A stretch of 64,000 nt of DNA from Spirosoma telluris (GTDB taxonomy: Bacteria > Bacteroidota > Bacteroidia > Cytophagales > Spirosomataceae), in assembly GCA_003259005.1 (NCBI GenBank), contig QLII01000001.1:5695001-5759000 (forward strand), in the 5' to 3' direction. This document shows, in pieces, positions 1 to 9,552 of the stretch (position 1 is its first letter; every line of letters starts with the position of its first letter). The notes beneath the pieces are model-generated. The model was not told the DNA's origin. It saw nothing but the letters and a program-made list of their open reading frames with translations, and ran no database searches. A program made the position numbers and the translations under genes.

Positions 1-26
1 ATTCATTTGTTTGAGTTAACGGATGT

Positions 27-278
27 ATGCCGCTTTTTATTTCTGATTCTTTGCCAACGTATACCCGATCACAGTTAGCCTTGCGCAATGGTCAGGACCG
101 CGACGACATCTGGTGCGCCTACGAAGGCACCATTTATGACCTGTCTGCATCGCGCTTATGGCGTAATGGCAAACATTACGAACACTGGGCCGGGCAGGAT
201 CTCACCGACGAACTAGTCGATGCTCCCCACACAAAGGCTGTTTTCAGTCGTTTTCCAGCGGTTGGGAAATTGGTTTAA
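27..278 (+). CDS. Cytochrome b5-like heme/steroid-binding domain protein
   Basis: Small 83-residue protein that is essentially one cytochrome b5-like domain. The YDLSASRLWRNGKHYEHWAGQD segment (central part, about residues 37-57) followed by the PHTKAVF segment matches the short soluble bacterial members of this family. Known members bind heme or steroid-like ligands, but the ligand here cannot be told from sequence. There is no signal peptide or membrane segment, so it is probably cytoplasmic. The ATG at 27 is the only reasonable start in the window. It lies 38 bases upstream of the kinase-like gene on the same strand and may be cotranscribed with it. Family assignment is fairly safe; function is unknown. 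Confidence 0.7.
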   Translation: MPLFISDSLPTYTRSQLALRNGQDRDDIWCAYEGTIYDLSASRLWRNGKHYEHWAGQDLTDELVDAPHTKAVFSRFPAVGKLV

Positions 279-316
279 GGTGAAACCGAATAGCTCATAC
301 CATAAACTTTAAACCA

Positions 317-1162
317 ATGCTTCTTATTGCTGATAGCGGCTCTACAAAAACCGACTGGCGTCTTGTTGACGCCAATGGGACTGTCCACGCTATTCAAACG
401 GATGGATTCAATCCATATTATCAAACGGCCACACAAATGGCTGTTACTTTACAGGCACAATTAATTCCTTACCTGAACGGAGCTATTGTTACAAACGTAT
501 TTTTCTATGGAACGGGCTGTACGGGGCCTGCCGTAAATCATATTGTGGCCGATGCCTTGCAGGACGTGCTGCCTGGTTTACAGCAGGTTGAGGTAAACAG
601 CGATATGCTTGGAGCCGCCCGCGCTGTGGCAGGTCATCAATCAGGAATTGCCTGCATTCTTGGAACGGGCTCAAACGCCTGTTGCTATGATGGAAGTCAG
701 CTCATACGTGGTATTCAGTCGCTGGGGTTCTGGCTTGGCGATGAGGGTAGTGGTGGATATTTAGGCAAAACACTCGTCCGTGATTTTTTTCAGGAGCGAT
801 TGCCGATAGAACTCCGCGAAGCCTTTCAGGGTCGTTATGCGCTTGACCGCCCGACATTACTCGAAAATGCCTACCAAAAACCGTTTCCAAACCGGTATTT
901 TGCGGCTTTCACCCCCTTTTTATCCGATCATTTGGCCCATCCGTATATCGTTGATTTAGTTGCGAATGCGTTCAGCTTGTTTCTGACTACCTACGTCAAG
1001 CGCTTCCCCGAAGCGGATGTATGGCCGGTTCATTTTGTTGGTTCTATTGCCTATTATTTCGCTCAACCCTTGCAACTGGCAGTCGAACAAACTGGCTTAA
1101 CAATGGGTACTATACTAAAAGCTCCCGCCGAACAGTTAGTTGACTTCCATAAAAATGGATAA
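317..1162 (+). CDS. BadF/BadG/BcrA/BcrD-type ATPase, N-acetylglucosamine kinase-like
   Basis: A 281-residue ASKHA-fold kinase. The N-terminal phosphate-1 loop DSGSTKTDW (residues 6-14) and the central GTGSNACCYDG and LGDEGSGGYLG motifs are diagnostic of the BadF/BcrA family branch that includes N-acetylglucosamine kinases. Length fits the Bacteroidota GlcNAc-kinase-like group of about 280 residues. The likely reaction is ATP-dependent 6-phosphorylation of GlcNAc or a related amino sugar in the cytoplasm. That would fit the GH20, GH18 and NagZ-like enzymes elsewhere in the window, although it is far from them. Substrate is inferred from the family and not proven. The reading frame is intact. 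Confidence 0.8.
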   Translation: MLLIADSGSTKTDWRLVDANGTVHAIQTDGFNPYYQTATQMAVTLQAQLIPYLNGAIVTNVFFYGTGCTGPAVNHIVADALQDVLPGLQQVEVNSDMLGAARAVAGHQSGIACILGTGSNACCYDGSQLIRGIQSLGFWLGDEGSGGYLGKTLVRDFFQERLPIELREAFQGRYALDRPTLLENAYQKPFPNRYFAAFTPFLSDHLAHPYIVDLVANAFSLFLTTYVKRFPEADVWPVHFVGSIAYYFAQPLQLAVEQTGLTMGTILKAPAEQLVDFHKNG

Positions 1163-1290
1163 GTTCCAGGTGTTCGCCGTACTTTTGCAAAAAGGTTTAT
1201 AGTTTATGGTCCTCGGTTTATGGTGGGAGCTTCCCCTAATCGTGTCAGCTCACCGATGACCGTAACCCATTGACAATCTGAAACAGAAAA

Positions 1291-2361
1291 ATGGCAAATC
1301 GGTATTTTTTGAAAGTAAAAGACATCGTTCGGGAAACGCCCGACGCGGTGACAATAAGTTTCTGGCACCCCATCAACGAAGAAGTTCGCTATCAGCCTGG
1401 TCAGTTTCTGACTTTTTTACTCAATATCAACGGGCAGAAAATACGTCGGTCGTACTCAATGGCTTCGTCTCCCCATGTGGATGTATCCTTGTCGGTATCC
1501 GTCAAGCGCGTGCCGGGTGGACTGGCTTCTAATTACCTCTGCGATCGAATCAGGCCCGGTGACATTCTCGAAACCCTGGAGCCAATGGGTACGTTTGTGC
1601 CTAAGCTTGATCCCCAGAATCGACGGACAATTATCCTTATTGGAGCCGGTAGCGGTATTACACCTTTGTTTTCGATGGCCAAGTCGGCTATGCATGTTGA
1701 ACCCCATAGTCGGGTTTGGCTAATTTATGGCAACCGAAACCAGGAATCAATTATTTATAAAGCGCATCTGGACGCGATGGAGCAGGGGTATGGCCGGTCG
1801 CGTTTTCAGGTAACGCATATCCTGAGCCAGCCATCCTTCGGCTGGACCGGCGCTGAAGGTCGCCTGAATCAGCACACCCTTACAAAACTGCTGGATCAGT
1901 TACCTGCGGCTGAACGCCAAACGGCAAGTTTTTATCTGTGTGGCCCCGATGGCATGATGGCCGAAGTGCGCTCGGCCTTATCGCTGGTGGGTGTTTCGTC
2001 GGAGCACGTTCATAAAGAAAGCTATGCTACAGCACCGGTTATGGCAGGTGATGTCGTTGAGGAACCAATAACAGCCGCCGATAGCGGTTCTCCAGAAGTA
2101 ACGGTATTGTATGAAGGTAGCGAGTATAAATTTGCCGTAGCTCCTCACCAGACTATTCTTGAAGCCGCCCTGGATTTGGATATTGATCTGCCGTATTCCT
2201 GTCAGGCAGGCATGTGTACGGCCTGTTTGGGCCGCTGTACCTCGGGTAAGGTGAAACTGGATGAAGAAGATGGACTCTCTGAATCGGAACTAAAAGCAGG
2301 TTATGTGCTGACCTGCGTAGCACACCCAGTCGGATCAAATGTGGTTATTGAGATTGAATAA
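1291..2361 (+). CDS. PaaE-type ferredoxin-NAD(P)H oxidoreductase with C-terminal 2Fe-2S domain
   Basis: 356 residues in three domains. The N-terminal FAD-binding barrel carries RRSYSMASS (about residues 52-60). The NAD(P)-binding domain carries IGAGSGITPLFSMA (about 116-129). The C-terminal plant-type 2Fe-2S ferredoxin domain has cysteines in PYSCQAGMCTACLG (about 304-317) plus a fourth Cys in VLTC. This is the architecture of PaaE and of related phenol/ring-hydroxylase reductases that pass electrons from NAD(P)H through FAD and 2Fe-2S to a partner. No paaABCD genes lie nearby, so a role in phenylacetate degradation is not supported; a general ferredoxin-like reductase is more cautious. The gene ends just before a hairpin shared with the converging M56 gene. 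Confidence 0.85.
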   Translation: MANRYFLKVKDIVRETPDAVTISFWHPINEEVRYQPGQFLTFLLNINGQKIRRSYSMASSPHVDVSLSVSVKRVPGGLASNYLCDRIRPGDILETLEPMGTFVPKLDPQNRRTIILIGAGSGITPLFSMAKSAMHVEPHSRVWLIYGNRNQESIIYKAHLDAMEQGYGRSRFQVTHILSQPSFGWTGAEGRLNQHTLTKLLDQLPAAERQTASFYLCGPDGMMAEVRSALSLVGVSSEHVHKESYATAPVMAGDVVEEPITAADSGSPEVTVLYEGSEYKFAVAPHQTILEAALDLDIDLPYSCQAGMCTACLGRCTSGKVKLDEEDGLSESELKAGYVLTCVAHPVGSNVVIEIE

Positions 2362-2362
2362 G

Positions 2363-2391
2363 GTAATGCCGGGCGGGACGCCCGGCATTAC
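2363..2391. terminator. Perfect 13-bp inverted repeat between converging genes
   Basis: Arms at 2363-2375 and 2379-2391 are perfect complements around a 3-base loop. They are GC-rich inside with GTAA/TTAC ends. The element fills the whole 32-base gap between the reductase gene and the converging M56 gene. It is probably a bidirectional terminator. It resembles in style the larger GTAA...TTAC palindrome at 60914-60973. Confidence 0.6.
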
Positions 2392-2393
2392 AA

Positions 2394-4612
2394 TTACTCT
2401 GGTTTCTCAGCTACTGCTGGTTTGGGTGCTGAGCGAGGCTTTGTTAACCGTGCAGGAGGAGTAGGTGGTGCAACTGCTGGAGCTGCGTGTACGCGTACTG
2501 CTGGTGCTTCCGGTGCAACCGGAACATCTACATGTACACTTGGATGAGCGGGAGCGATCATAGGCCGAGGGGCACGGGGAGCACGAGGTGCGCGTATTTT
2601 ATGAGGGCGTAGATCGATATTATACTCCATCATTGGCTCCTTAAATTCGATGGTAGACCTCGACAAATCTTCGCTATGCCGCTCCATTTGTTCCGATAAT
2701 CGCTCCATTTGTTCGTCCAATTGCCGGGATTCCTGCTCTAATTTCTCCAGCGGTTTTCGAGCCTCTAGTAGCTTCGATTGAGCTGCTTCCAGTTGCCGAT
2801 TGGCTTCTTCGATGCTTGCTTCCTGTTTTTTGATTTCTGGTTCAAGCGCAGCCACCTGTTTTTCGATTTCTTCCATACTCAACTTCTGTTTGCCATTCTG
2901 ATACATTACTTGTCGCTGTTTCTCAATCAGGCTGGTACGTAACTGCATCAGTTTCTCTTTACGCCATTCCAGAAGTTGTTGGCTTCGTTCGGATTCTTCA
3001 ATGGGGAACTGCATTTTCTCCATCTGAAGGTGTAGCGACTGAACCTGATGCGCCTGTTCTTCCATTAGCCGACTTAAGCTATCCAACTGCCGTTGTTGGT
3101 AAGCGCGTTGCGGGGCAAGTGAATCGGGGCCAGATTGCATACGAGGAATTGAGGCAAAAGCATCATTAATAATCGTATTGTAATCCACTTTGGCCAATCC
3201 TTCCACCGTTCCATCTGGACTCAGTGGAACGTTTTTGAGCGCCGATGCAACGATATTGCTATAGTCGATGTGTGATAATCCTTCGGTCAGCGCTTCCATT
3301 CCGTTGTCGAACGCCTGATTTTTTTCAATAATCGTTAATAGGATGTCACGATCTGGCTGCGCTATGCTATCAAGCGAGAGTTGTCCGGCCATTACCTGGT
3401 TTAGCTGGCTTTGCAATTTAGCGACACGGGCAGTGGGCAGTTTCTGGCCTTTCCAGACAACATAACTGATTTTCTTGCTATCCACCATCCCGTATTCAGA
3501 ATTACTATCTACTTTATGACGCCGGGTGGCATGAGCTGGCTTAGGTTGCTTTACGTCCAATTTTGGCTCATTCTGCTTTTGCACAGCATAGACCGATACG
3601 CTCATGAGCAGAATAGTAGCGAAGGTTAGTCCGGCCAAACTCGCATTGGAGACAAACGGCCGGGTTGGAACCCCCAGGACCCGCTGAACCCGGTGCAATA
3701 AGTGTTGACGTTTCGACGCAAAAGCCATGGCCAGAGCAGGTGTTTGTTCCAGTTGCATGAGTCGTAGCTCTTCTATACGGGCAAGCGCCTGCGCCAGTAT
3801 GCGTCCATCGCCCCCGCAAGCCTGCACCGCCAGATCGTCGCAGCAGTGTTCACGTTCTTCACGTACACGCGCCGATAGCCACCATAAAGCGGGATGAAAG
3901 AAATACAGCACCTCAACGACCGATTGAAGGAGATTTACGGCATAATCATGGCGCTTTATGTGGGCTAATTCATGCGCCAGAACCGCTTCGATTTCGCGGA
4001 TAGATAGACTCGTGGCTAGCCCAATAGGCAGCAGCAAAACAGGTTTCAACATGCCCACCACCATCGGTACCGCAATACGCGCCGACTCACGAACCTGAAC
4101 AGCCGCCCGGATAGCCAATGTCGAGCTAAGGCGATTGGTCAGTTGAGCCCAGTTTTGGGTAGCGGGTTGGGTTGCCGTTTTGCTCAGCCGTTGCAAATAG
4201 ACCCACCCCCCGCCAGTCGCAAGCCGAACAGGGCCACGCCAATCAGATAGATAAGGACAAACTGGCTCAGGTGATTTTCCAGAAATAACTGCGTTTGCTG
4301 ATGCCAGGGTAGGTTTTGGGTCACCGTTTGCCACCGAACCAGTTTAGCATAGTGAATAGCCGTTGATGGAACAAGCGGTTGATTTTCAGCAACAGGTTCA
4401 TAGTACCAGATAAAGGTAACCCCTGATGCCAGCAACTGGGTGGCCATGGTAAGTACACTCACACGGTAACGTAACGTACTTGATTGATTCCGAAGTAGAT
4501 GCAAAACTACCGCTACAGGCAGAACCAGTGCGAAGCCCTGCCAAAGAGCATGGAGCAGTGTCCAGCCCAGTGCATCGACCACCGGATTCGATAGAAAATG
4601 GAAAGCGTTCAT
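2394..4612 (-). CDS. BlaR1/MecR1-like M56 membrane metallopeptidase (frameshifted at a C6 run)
   Basis: Read as one gene with a single-base frameshift at the C6 run 4206-4211. Frame one (4612 to about 4205) gives three or four hydrophobic segments ending GLRLAGG; the second frame continues with WVYLQRL. Adding one base (or removing two) joins them. The joined protein of about 735 residues has the M56 zinc motif HELAH (near residue 214), the downstream EREHCCDDLA motif, another membrane helix, a long Glu/Gln-rich coiled coil, and a Pro/Ala-rich tail. Family members sense a signal and cleave the BlaI repressor. BlaI is encoded 218 bases upstream on the same strand, which supports that pairing. 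No beta-lactamase adjoins, so the signal need not be a beta-lactam. The break is more likely a sequencing error than a true lesion. Confidence 0.8.
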
Positions 4613-4829
4613 GAGTTATAGGAAATCGTTAAGTGTGCGTAAAAACAGTTTGTCAATTCACAAAATCAGACTAGTACTCTTCCAAACTAGATTCTTTTGG
4701 TACTAGATGTCTGATTATCAGAATCAATAGAATCCAAAGGATCAACCGCGCGGGCAGCCCCGAGAAACTAAATTGGACGAGTACTAGCCAGATTCGTTTA
4801 AATCATAGATAATCTTCAACAAAATCAGG

Positions 4830-5204
4830 CTAATCAGATAAATCCCGGTTCAGATCTCTCAGCAGATTTTTAATCTCATCCAGTTCTTCACGCGATGCTT
4901 TGTGCTGGCCCAAAATCTGCATCACTAACTTCGATGCCGATCCTCGAAACGCCGTTTCCACAAAGCGATCGACTAAATTTCGTTGCGTATCCTCTTCGCT
5001 TACGGCTGCCGTGTAGGTATGTGAACGGGCGTCTTCTTCACGGGAGAGCAACCCTTTCTCGTACATAATCTGCATTAGCTTGAGCGCCGTTGTATACCCA
5101 ATGTCACGACTTTGGCTCAGCGCATCATGTACCTGACGTACCGTGCTGGGGCCATTGGTCCAGAGCACATGCAGGATTTCCAGTTCAGAGTCGGTTGGCT
5201 TCAT
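4830..5204 (-). CDS. BlaI/MecI family transcriptional repressor
   Basis: 124-residue winged-helix repressor beginning MKPTDSELEIL. The helix-turn-helix lies in GPSTVRQVHDAL and DIGYTTALKLMQIM, the classic BlaI recognition region. A C-terminal dimerisation and protease-target region follows. I start at the ATG at 5204. An in-frame upstream extension to 5285 would place the operators inside the coding region and encodes nothing family-like. Two copies of a TACGAA-N4-TTCGTA palindrome lie just upstream, so the gene almost certainly represses itself and the downstream M56 gene. This is the standard partner arrangement in Bacteroidota. Confidence 0.92.
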   Translation of the reverse strand: MKPTDSELEILHVLWTNGPSTVRQVHDALSQSRDIGYTTALKLMQIMYEKGLLSREEDARSHTYTAAVSEEDTQRNLVDRFVETAFRGSASKLVMQILGQHKASREELDEIKNLLRDLNRDLSD

Positions 5205-5211
5205 AATTGAT

Positions 5212-5253
5212 CTACGAATAATTTCGTAGCAAACATATACGAACAATTTCGTA
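5212..5253. promoter_or_regulatory. Twin BlaI operator palindromes
   Basis: Two inverted repeats with the same half-site and the same 4-base spacer: CTACGAA-N4-TTCGTAG at 5212-5229 and TACGAA-N4-TTCGTA at 5238-5253. Their centres are 25 bases apart. The first sits 8 bases upstream of the blaI start codon. Autoregulation by the BlaI dimer is inferred from position and symmetry. The half-site differs from the TACA/TGTA core known for Firmicutes BlaI/MecI. Confidence 0.8.
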
Positions 5254-5440
5254 GTTGCAAATTTGTGAACAAAAAAGTTTTTCAATGGCTTATTTGTAAG
5301 CGGTTCTTGTGGATTCTGTTGGCTCTATGTTTCTTTGGCAGTACGGGCCACGGACTCTACACGGATGCATGCACACAACTTGTATCGAAAGCAGGTAGAA
5401 TCCACAGCATCAAAAGAATCTCTAAAATCTTAAGTTAATA

Positions 5441-7186
5441 ATGACCACAAACGAAACCCTTGCCATTCCCACTCGCCCGGCCCGCCCATTTATTGGTGAG
5501 ACACTCACCCTGCAAAGCTGGGACGATGTTAAACCGCTATACGATGACCTTCTGGAGCGTCCTCTGCACAATGCCGATGACCTGCGCCAGTGGCTGCTCG
5601 ATCGAAGCGAACTCGAATCGTATTTATCCGAAGATTTTGCGTGGCGCTATATCCGAATGACCTGCGATACAGCCAATGAAGAACTGGTCAACAATCTCAA
5701 TTTTTTCATTGCAGAAATTCAGCCACCCATGACCGCTTATGGTAACGATTTAGACCTAAAAGCGGTTAACAGTCCCTTTTTAAGCCAGTTGACCGATGAC
5801 GGGTATGACGTTATGGTTCGGGGCATGAAAAAGGCCATTGAAATTTTCCGGGAGGAAAATATACCGCTTCAGACTGAGCTTCAGACCGAAGAACGTAAGT
5901 ATGGAGCCATTGTTGGCGCTATGACGGTTACGATTGATGGCACTGAAATGACCTTGCCTGCAGCCAGCGACCGGCTACAATCGACCGATCGGGCCGTGCG
6001 TGAGGAAGCCTGGCGCAAAATCTGGGAGCGTCGGTATCAGGATCACGAAGTTCTTGATCAATTGTTCGACCGGTTGCGTGCTCTTCGTCATCAGGTAGCT
6101 GTTAACGCCGGATTTGCCAATTTTCGGGACTACTCATTTGCGGCATTGGGGCGGTTCGATTATACGCCACAGGACTGCTTCAATTTTCATGAATCAGTGT
6201 CCGAAGCCGTTGTGCCGTTGTTAAATGATCTGGCTGGCGAACGCAAGAAAAAGCTGGAACAGTCCGATGCTTGGGTTGATCCATTGCGACCCTGGGATGC
6301 CAAGGTAGATGTGGCAGGTCGCCCACCGTTGAAACCCTTTGCAACGGGTGATGAACTTCTGGAGAAAGCGATCACGTGCTTCGACCGACTTGACAAGGAG
6401 CTAGGGGATGACCTCCGAATTATGCGGGCTATGGGCCACCTTGATCTGGAGTCGCGGAAAGGGAAAGCACCCGGAGGCTACAATTATCCGCTCGAAGAAA
6501 TTGGTGTGCCGTTTATTTTCATGAATGCCACCTCAAGTTTACGTGATTTAGTTACGATGGTTCACGAAGGTGGCCATGCGGTGCACTCATTCCTGACACG
6601 GAGTTTGCCCCTTAAGGCGTTCCGTAATCCCCCCATGGAGGTAGCTGAACTGGCATCTATGAGTATGGAATTACTGTCTATGGATCATTGGGACGTGTTT
6701 TTCGACAGTCCTGAGGAGTTGCGCAGAGCCAAGCTGCAACATCTGGAATCCATTATCGAAACCTTGCCCTGGGTGGCTACGATTGATAAATTTCAGCACT
6801 GGATTTATGAGAACCCAGCACATACCGACGCCGAACGACGTGAAAACTGGCTTCGGATTTACAATCAGTTTTCCGATACAGTGACCAGCTGGGATGGCTT
6901 TGCTTTTTATCAGGAGTACATCTGGCAGCGTCAGCTGCACTTATATGAAGTACCCTTCTACTACATAGAATACGGTATTGCTCAATTAGGGGCCATCGGT
7001 GTCTGGCGGAACTACCGGCTCAATCCTGAAATGGGGTTAGCAGGATACAAAAAGGCCTTGAGCCTGGGATACAAAGCACCGATCCGCGAGATATACGCAG
7101 CCGCTAATGTTCCATTTGACTTTTCACGTGAGTATATTCAGGAACTGATGCAGTTTGTGGGGGACGAAATCAGAAAATTAGGCTAA
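5441..7186 (+). CDS. M3 family oligoendopeptidase (PepF-like)
   Basis: 581 residues, close to the usual PepF/M3B length. The zinc-binding motif VHEGGHAVHSF (near residue 374) is followed by the third ligand region MEVAELASMSMELL. The C-terminal YQEYIWQRQLHLYEVPFYYIEYGIAQLGA segment (given here only by position, about residues 487-515) is typical of this family. These enzymes cleave short peptides in the cytoplasm, and no signal peptide is seen. The gene stands alone, diverging from blaI across a 236-base gap. The frame is intact. Substrate range is unknown. Confidence 0.9.
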   Translation: MTTNETLAIPTRPARPFIGETLTLQSWDDVKPLYDDLLERPLHNADDLRQWLLDRSELESYLSEDFAWRYIRMTCDTANEELVNNLNFFIAEIQPPMTAYGNDLDLKAVNSPFLSQLTDDGYDVMVRGMKKAIEIFREENIPLQTELQTEERKYGAIVGAMTVTIDGTEMTLPAASDRLQSTDRAVREEAWRKIWERRYQDHEVLDQLFDRLRALRHQVAVNAGFANFRDYSFAALGRFDYTPQDCFNFHESVSEAVVPLLNDLAGERKKKLEQSDAWVDPLRPWDAKVDVAGRPPLKPFATGDELLEKAITCFDRLDKELGDDLRIMRAMGHLDLESRKGKAPGGYNYPLEEIGVPFIFMNATSSLRDLVTMVHEGGHAVHSFLTRSLPLKAFRNPPMEVAELASMSMELLSMDHWDVFFDSPEELRRAKLQHLESIIETLPWVATIDKFQHWIYENPAHTDAERRENWLRIYNQFSDTVTSWDGFAFYQEYIWQRQLHLYEVPFYYIEYGIAQLGAIGVWRNYRLNPEMGLAGYKKALSLGYKAPIREIYAAANVPFDFSREYIQELMQFVGDEIRKLG

Positions 7187-7238
7187 CTGTAGTTGATGAA
7201 TTAGGGTGGAAACGAAAAAAACTGACGACTAACTACCG

Positions 7239-7265
7239 TTGGCTAACGACTGTTTCTTATTTTTG
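7239..7265 (+). promoter_or_regulatory. Bacteroidota-type promoter for the small lipoprotein gene
   Basis: TAnnTTTG (-7) matches exactly at 7258-7265. A TTG (-33) lies at 7239-7241 with 16 bases between. The start codon follows at 7292. The spacing is slightly short, so confidence is moderate. Confidence 0.5.
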
Positions 7266-7291
7266 TCGAATCAATTCGTAATCAAGTGGCT

Positions 7292-7570
7292 ATGAAACGC
7301 GTACTCAATATAGGTTTGTTGGCTGTGGTGGTAATGTCGCTGGCATCGTGCGACTATCAAAAATACAACTCCGTCCGCCAAGCAGACTACCGGGCAGAAG
7401 ATTTTCGTTCTGACTATCGGGCTGGAGATCCTGAAGTGTATGGAACAGGTAAAGATTCTGTAGCTGTCCAAACAAAATATAAATACACACCGAATCCTGA
7501 GTTAGACGCAAGAGCTCAGAAAATTCGTGATAAACTGTTTGGGGCTGGTTCTATTGCGCAAGGTAATTAA
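7292..7570 (+). CDS. Small lipoprotein, uncharacterised
   Basis: 92 residues from the ATG at 7292; a GTG two codons upstream is possible but less likely. MKRVLNIGLLAVVVMSLASC is a clear lipoprotein signal peptide with lipobox LASC, so the mature protein starts at that Cys and is anchored in the inner or outer membrane. The mature part is charged and Tyr-rich (QADYRAEDFRSDYRAGD) with no domain I recognise. It is followed by a strong hairpin terminator, so it is probably monocistronic. Function unknown. Confidence 0.75.
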   Translation: MKRVLNIGLLAVVVMSLASCDYQKYNSVRQADYRAEDFRSDYRAGDPEVYGTGKDSVAVQTKYKYTPNPELDARAQKIRDKLFGAGSIAQGN

Positions 7571-7631
7571 GTGTTTAACGGTAAAATAAACGATAACCTA
7601 ACACAAGTTAGTTACTACTAAAATTATAATT

Positions 7632-7701
7632 TTTCAAGTACAAGGAGGCTAGGAATTTCTATATACGGTAATTCCAGATCCCTTGTACTTGAAATTTTTT
7701 T
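7632..7701 (+). terminator. Long stem-loop terminator with T7 tract
   Basis: Perfect 14-bp arms at 7632-7645 and 7681-7694, with a second nested stem GGAATT/AATTCC (7652-7657 and 7670-7675), followed by T7. It ends transcription of the lipoprotein gene and separates it from the glycan cluster. Confidence 0.8.
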
Positions 7702-7792
7702 GCGCAAAAGTCATTTCAAATGACTTTTCTTTGTCGTAGACAGTAGGCATTTTTTACTTTTTATAATTTTTTATTCGTGTGTTGGTATATCC

Positions 7793-9413
7793 ATGGCTGC
7801 ATCTGTTCTGTCAAATTTTACTATAATAATCCAAAAGAAGTACGTTACCTATTTACTCTATTTAATTCCAGTTTTTATTTTTTATAGTCTGTTTTTTTAT
7901 TTTCTAACAAATACGCCTTATATAGATGATTTTTCCTGGTATTTTAATTTTATAAATAGATTTACTGAAGCTCACAACTTTACTGATAAACTAAGTGTAT
8001 TTCTTGAGCCGTATAATAATCATAGAATTTACGTTCAGCGAATTCTAATTATAGCTTATTTCTATTTAACCGGGCATATCAATATTGCTTTTTTTATACT
8101 AGTCGGTAATATTTTCTTTATAAGTTTTCTTGGCACTATTGTGCGGAAGACTAATTTAATTGGGGGGCAGTATTCGTTTGGCTAGCTTTTCAGCCCATCT
8201 CTTTTATGAATTATTACACCTTCGCTTTTTTTAATTTGCCCCTTTTCTTATTTGCTCTACTGGCTATTCGTTTAATGGTACAACAGGCCGACTTGAAATG
8301 GGTTCTGTTGATAGGCCTTTTGGCAAGTTTCTCATACGGTAATGGTCTGTTAGTCTGGGTAATAGGCATACTTGTCTCCCTTATTCAGGCAAATTACAAG
8401 CGACTATTTCTCTATTTTGGAGTGCTCGCCACCTTATTACTATTCTATTTTTTTCAGGAAACACCTGCCGATTCATCGCATGGTATCGATGCTAAATTTC
8501 TGGTAGATATAGTTCTATATTTCATCCAGATTCACGCTTATTTTATTAATTGGCCGGGGTATGCGTTACCCTGGGCACCGCTAGTTATTGGTGCTGGAAT
8601 TATAGCCTTGTTTGGTTATGTATTAATAAAATCTAAGTTACTTGACCCTAAGTCAGAAAAATCGTATTTACTGTTTTACTTACTTTTTCTTTCCTTATCA
8701 ATGGCCCTCATTAGCTTGGCAAGGGCTTCGGTGGATGGCTTAACGGCTAATGTGGTCGATCATTATAAAATTTATTCCTGTCTTTTTTTAGGTTGCCTCG
8801 TTTACTACACGACCGAACAGCTCAAGCTATCAACCAGGTGGAGCTATTCTTTTTGGTTGTTAGTATACTCATAACATTTATAAATTATACCACCTATATT
8901 CCACGGATGTATTCCCATTTTACGTATCAAATGGCGGATGCACTTAACTATTATTCAACTAAAAAATGGCTATTCTACCCCGTTATTCAGGGGAAAAAAG
9001 AATATGCATTTGTTAACGATGTATCTAAATCTGTAATTGAAAAAGGCTTTTATTCGGGAATAGCCCCTCATTTTACTGAAAAAGATACTCGATACGAGGC
9101 CCGTATCGATTCTACAGACGCTCACTTAATTCTACAGGCAACCAGATTAAGTTATTCGCCACTTACTGAGAATGCATTCTTCGTTGTCAACTGCAATGGT
9201 CTACAATATTATTTTCCAGCCTCGTTCGATCGTTCGTGGAAGGATATGCTTAAGTTTAGAGTAAGGCAGGAAACAGCCATGACGGTAATCGACTGGAAGG
9301 CCATAAATGAACCATGTCTCAAACTTCCCGACGCTATTCGATTGGCAATCTTAAAAAATGGCTATGTAACGTATTATCCTTTATCCGTTATTGGTAATCG
9401 TGCTACTAAGTGA
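7793..9413 (+). CDS. Polytopic membrane protein, possible GT-C glycosyltransferase (two frameshifts)
   Basis: I read 7793-9413 as one gene of about 540 residues, broken by two one-base losses. The first is at G6 (8162-8167): one more G joins NLIG to AVFVWLAFQPISFMNYY. The second is at T5 (8850-8854): one more T joins STRWSYSF to LVVSILITF. The joined protein has about ten hydrophobic helices and a C-terminal soluble part of roughly 170 residues. After the first helix comes PYIDDFSWY; an acidic pair in the first outer loop is typical of GT-C glycosyltransferases, but this is a weak signature. The gene is visibly richer in A and T than its neighbours, which suggests transfer. It opens a run of sugar-related genes, which fits a role in surface glycan assembly. 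Function is inferred. Confidence 0.5.
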
Positions 9414-9552
9414 GCTATAAGCTCTAGGGGTCCTGCTTCTAGTTCGGGAGGGTTTTACTGAACGGATTATAAACTTTCGGGTTTATTCAGCTACTTTTAC
9501 CGAGATAAATAGTATTTTTCATTGATTCTTTCTAAAAATAGTACCATAAATC

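Noticed and set aside
4200..4215. Programmed ribosomal frameshift in the M56 gene
   Set aside because: The C6/G6 run could in principle slip, but sixteen similar one-base breaks elsewhere, many not at slippery sites, make a shared sequence error simpler.
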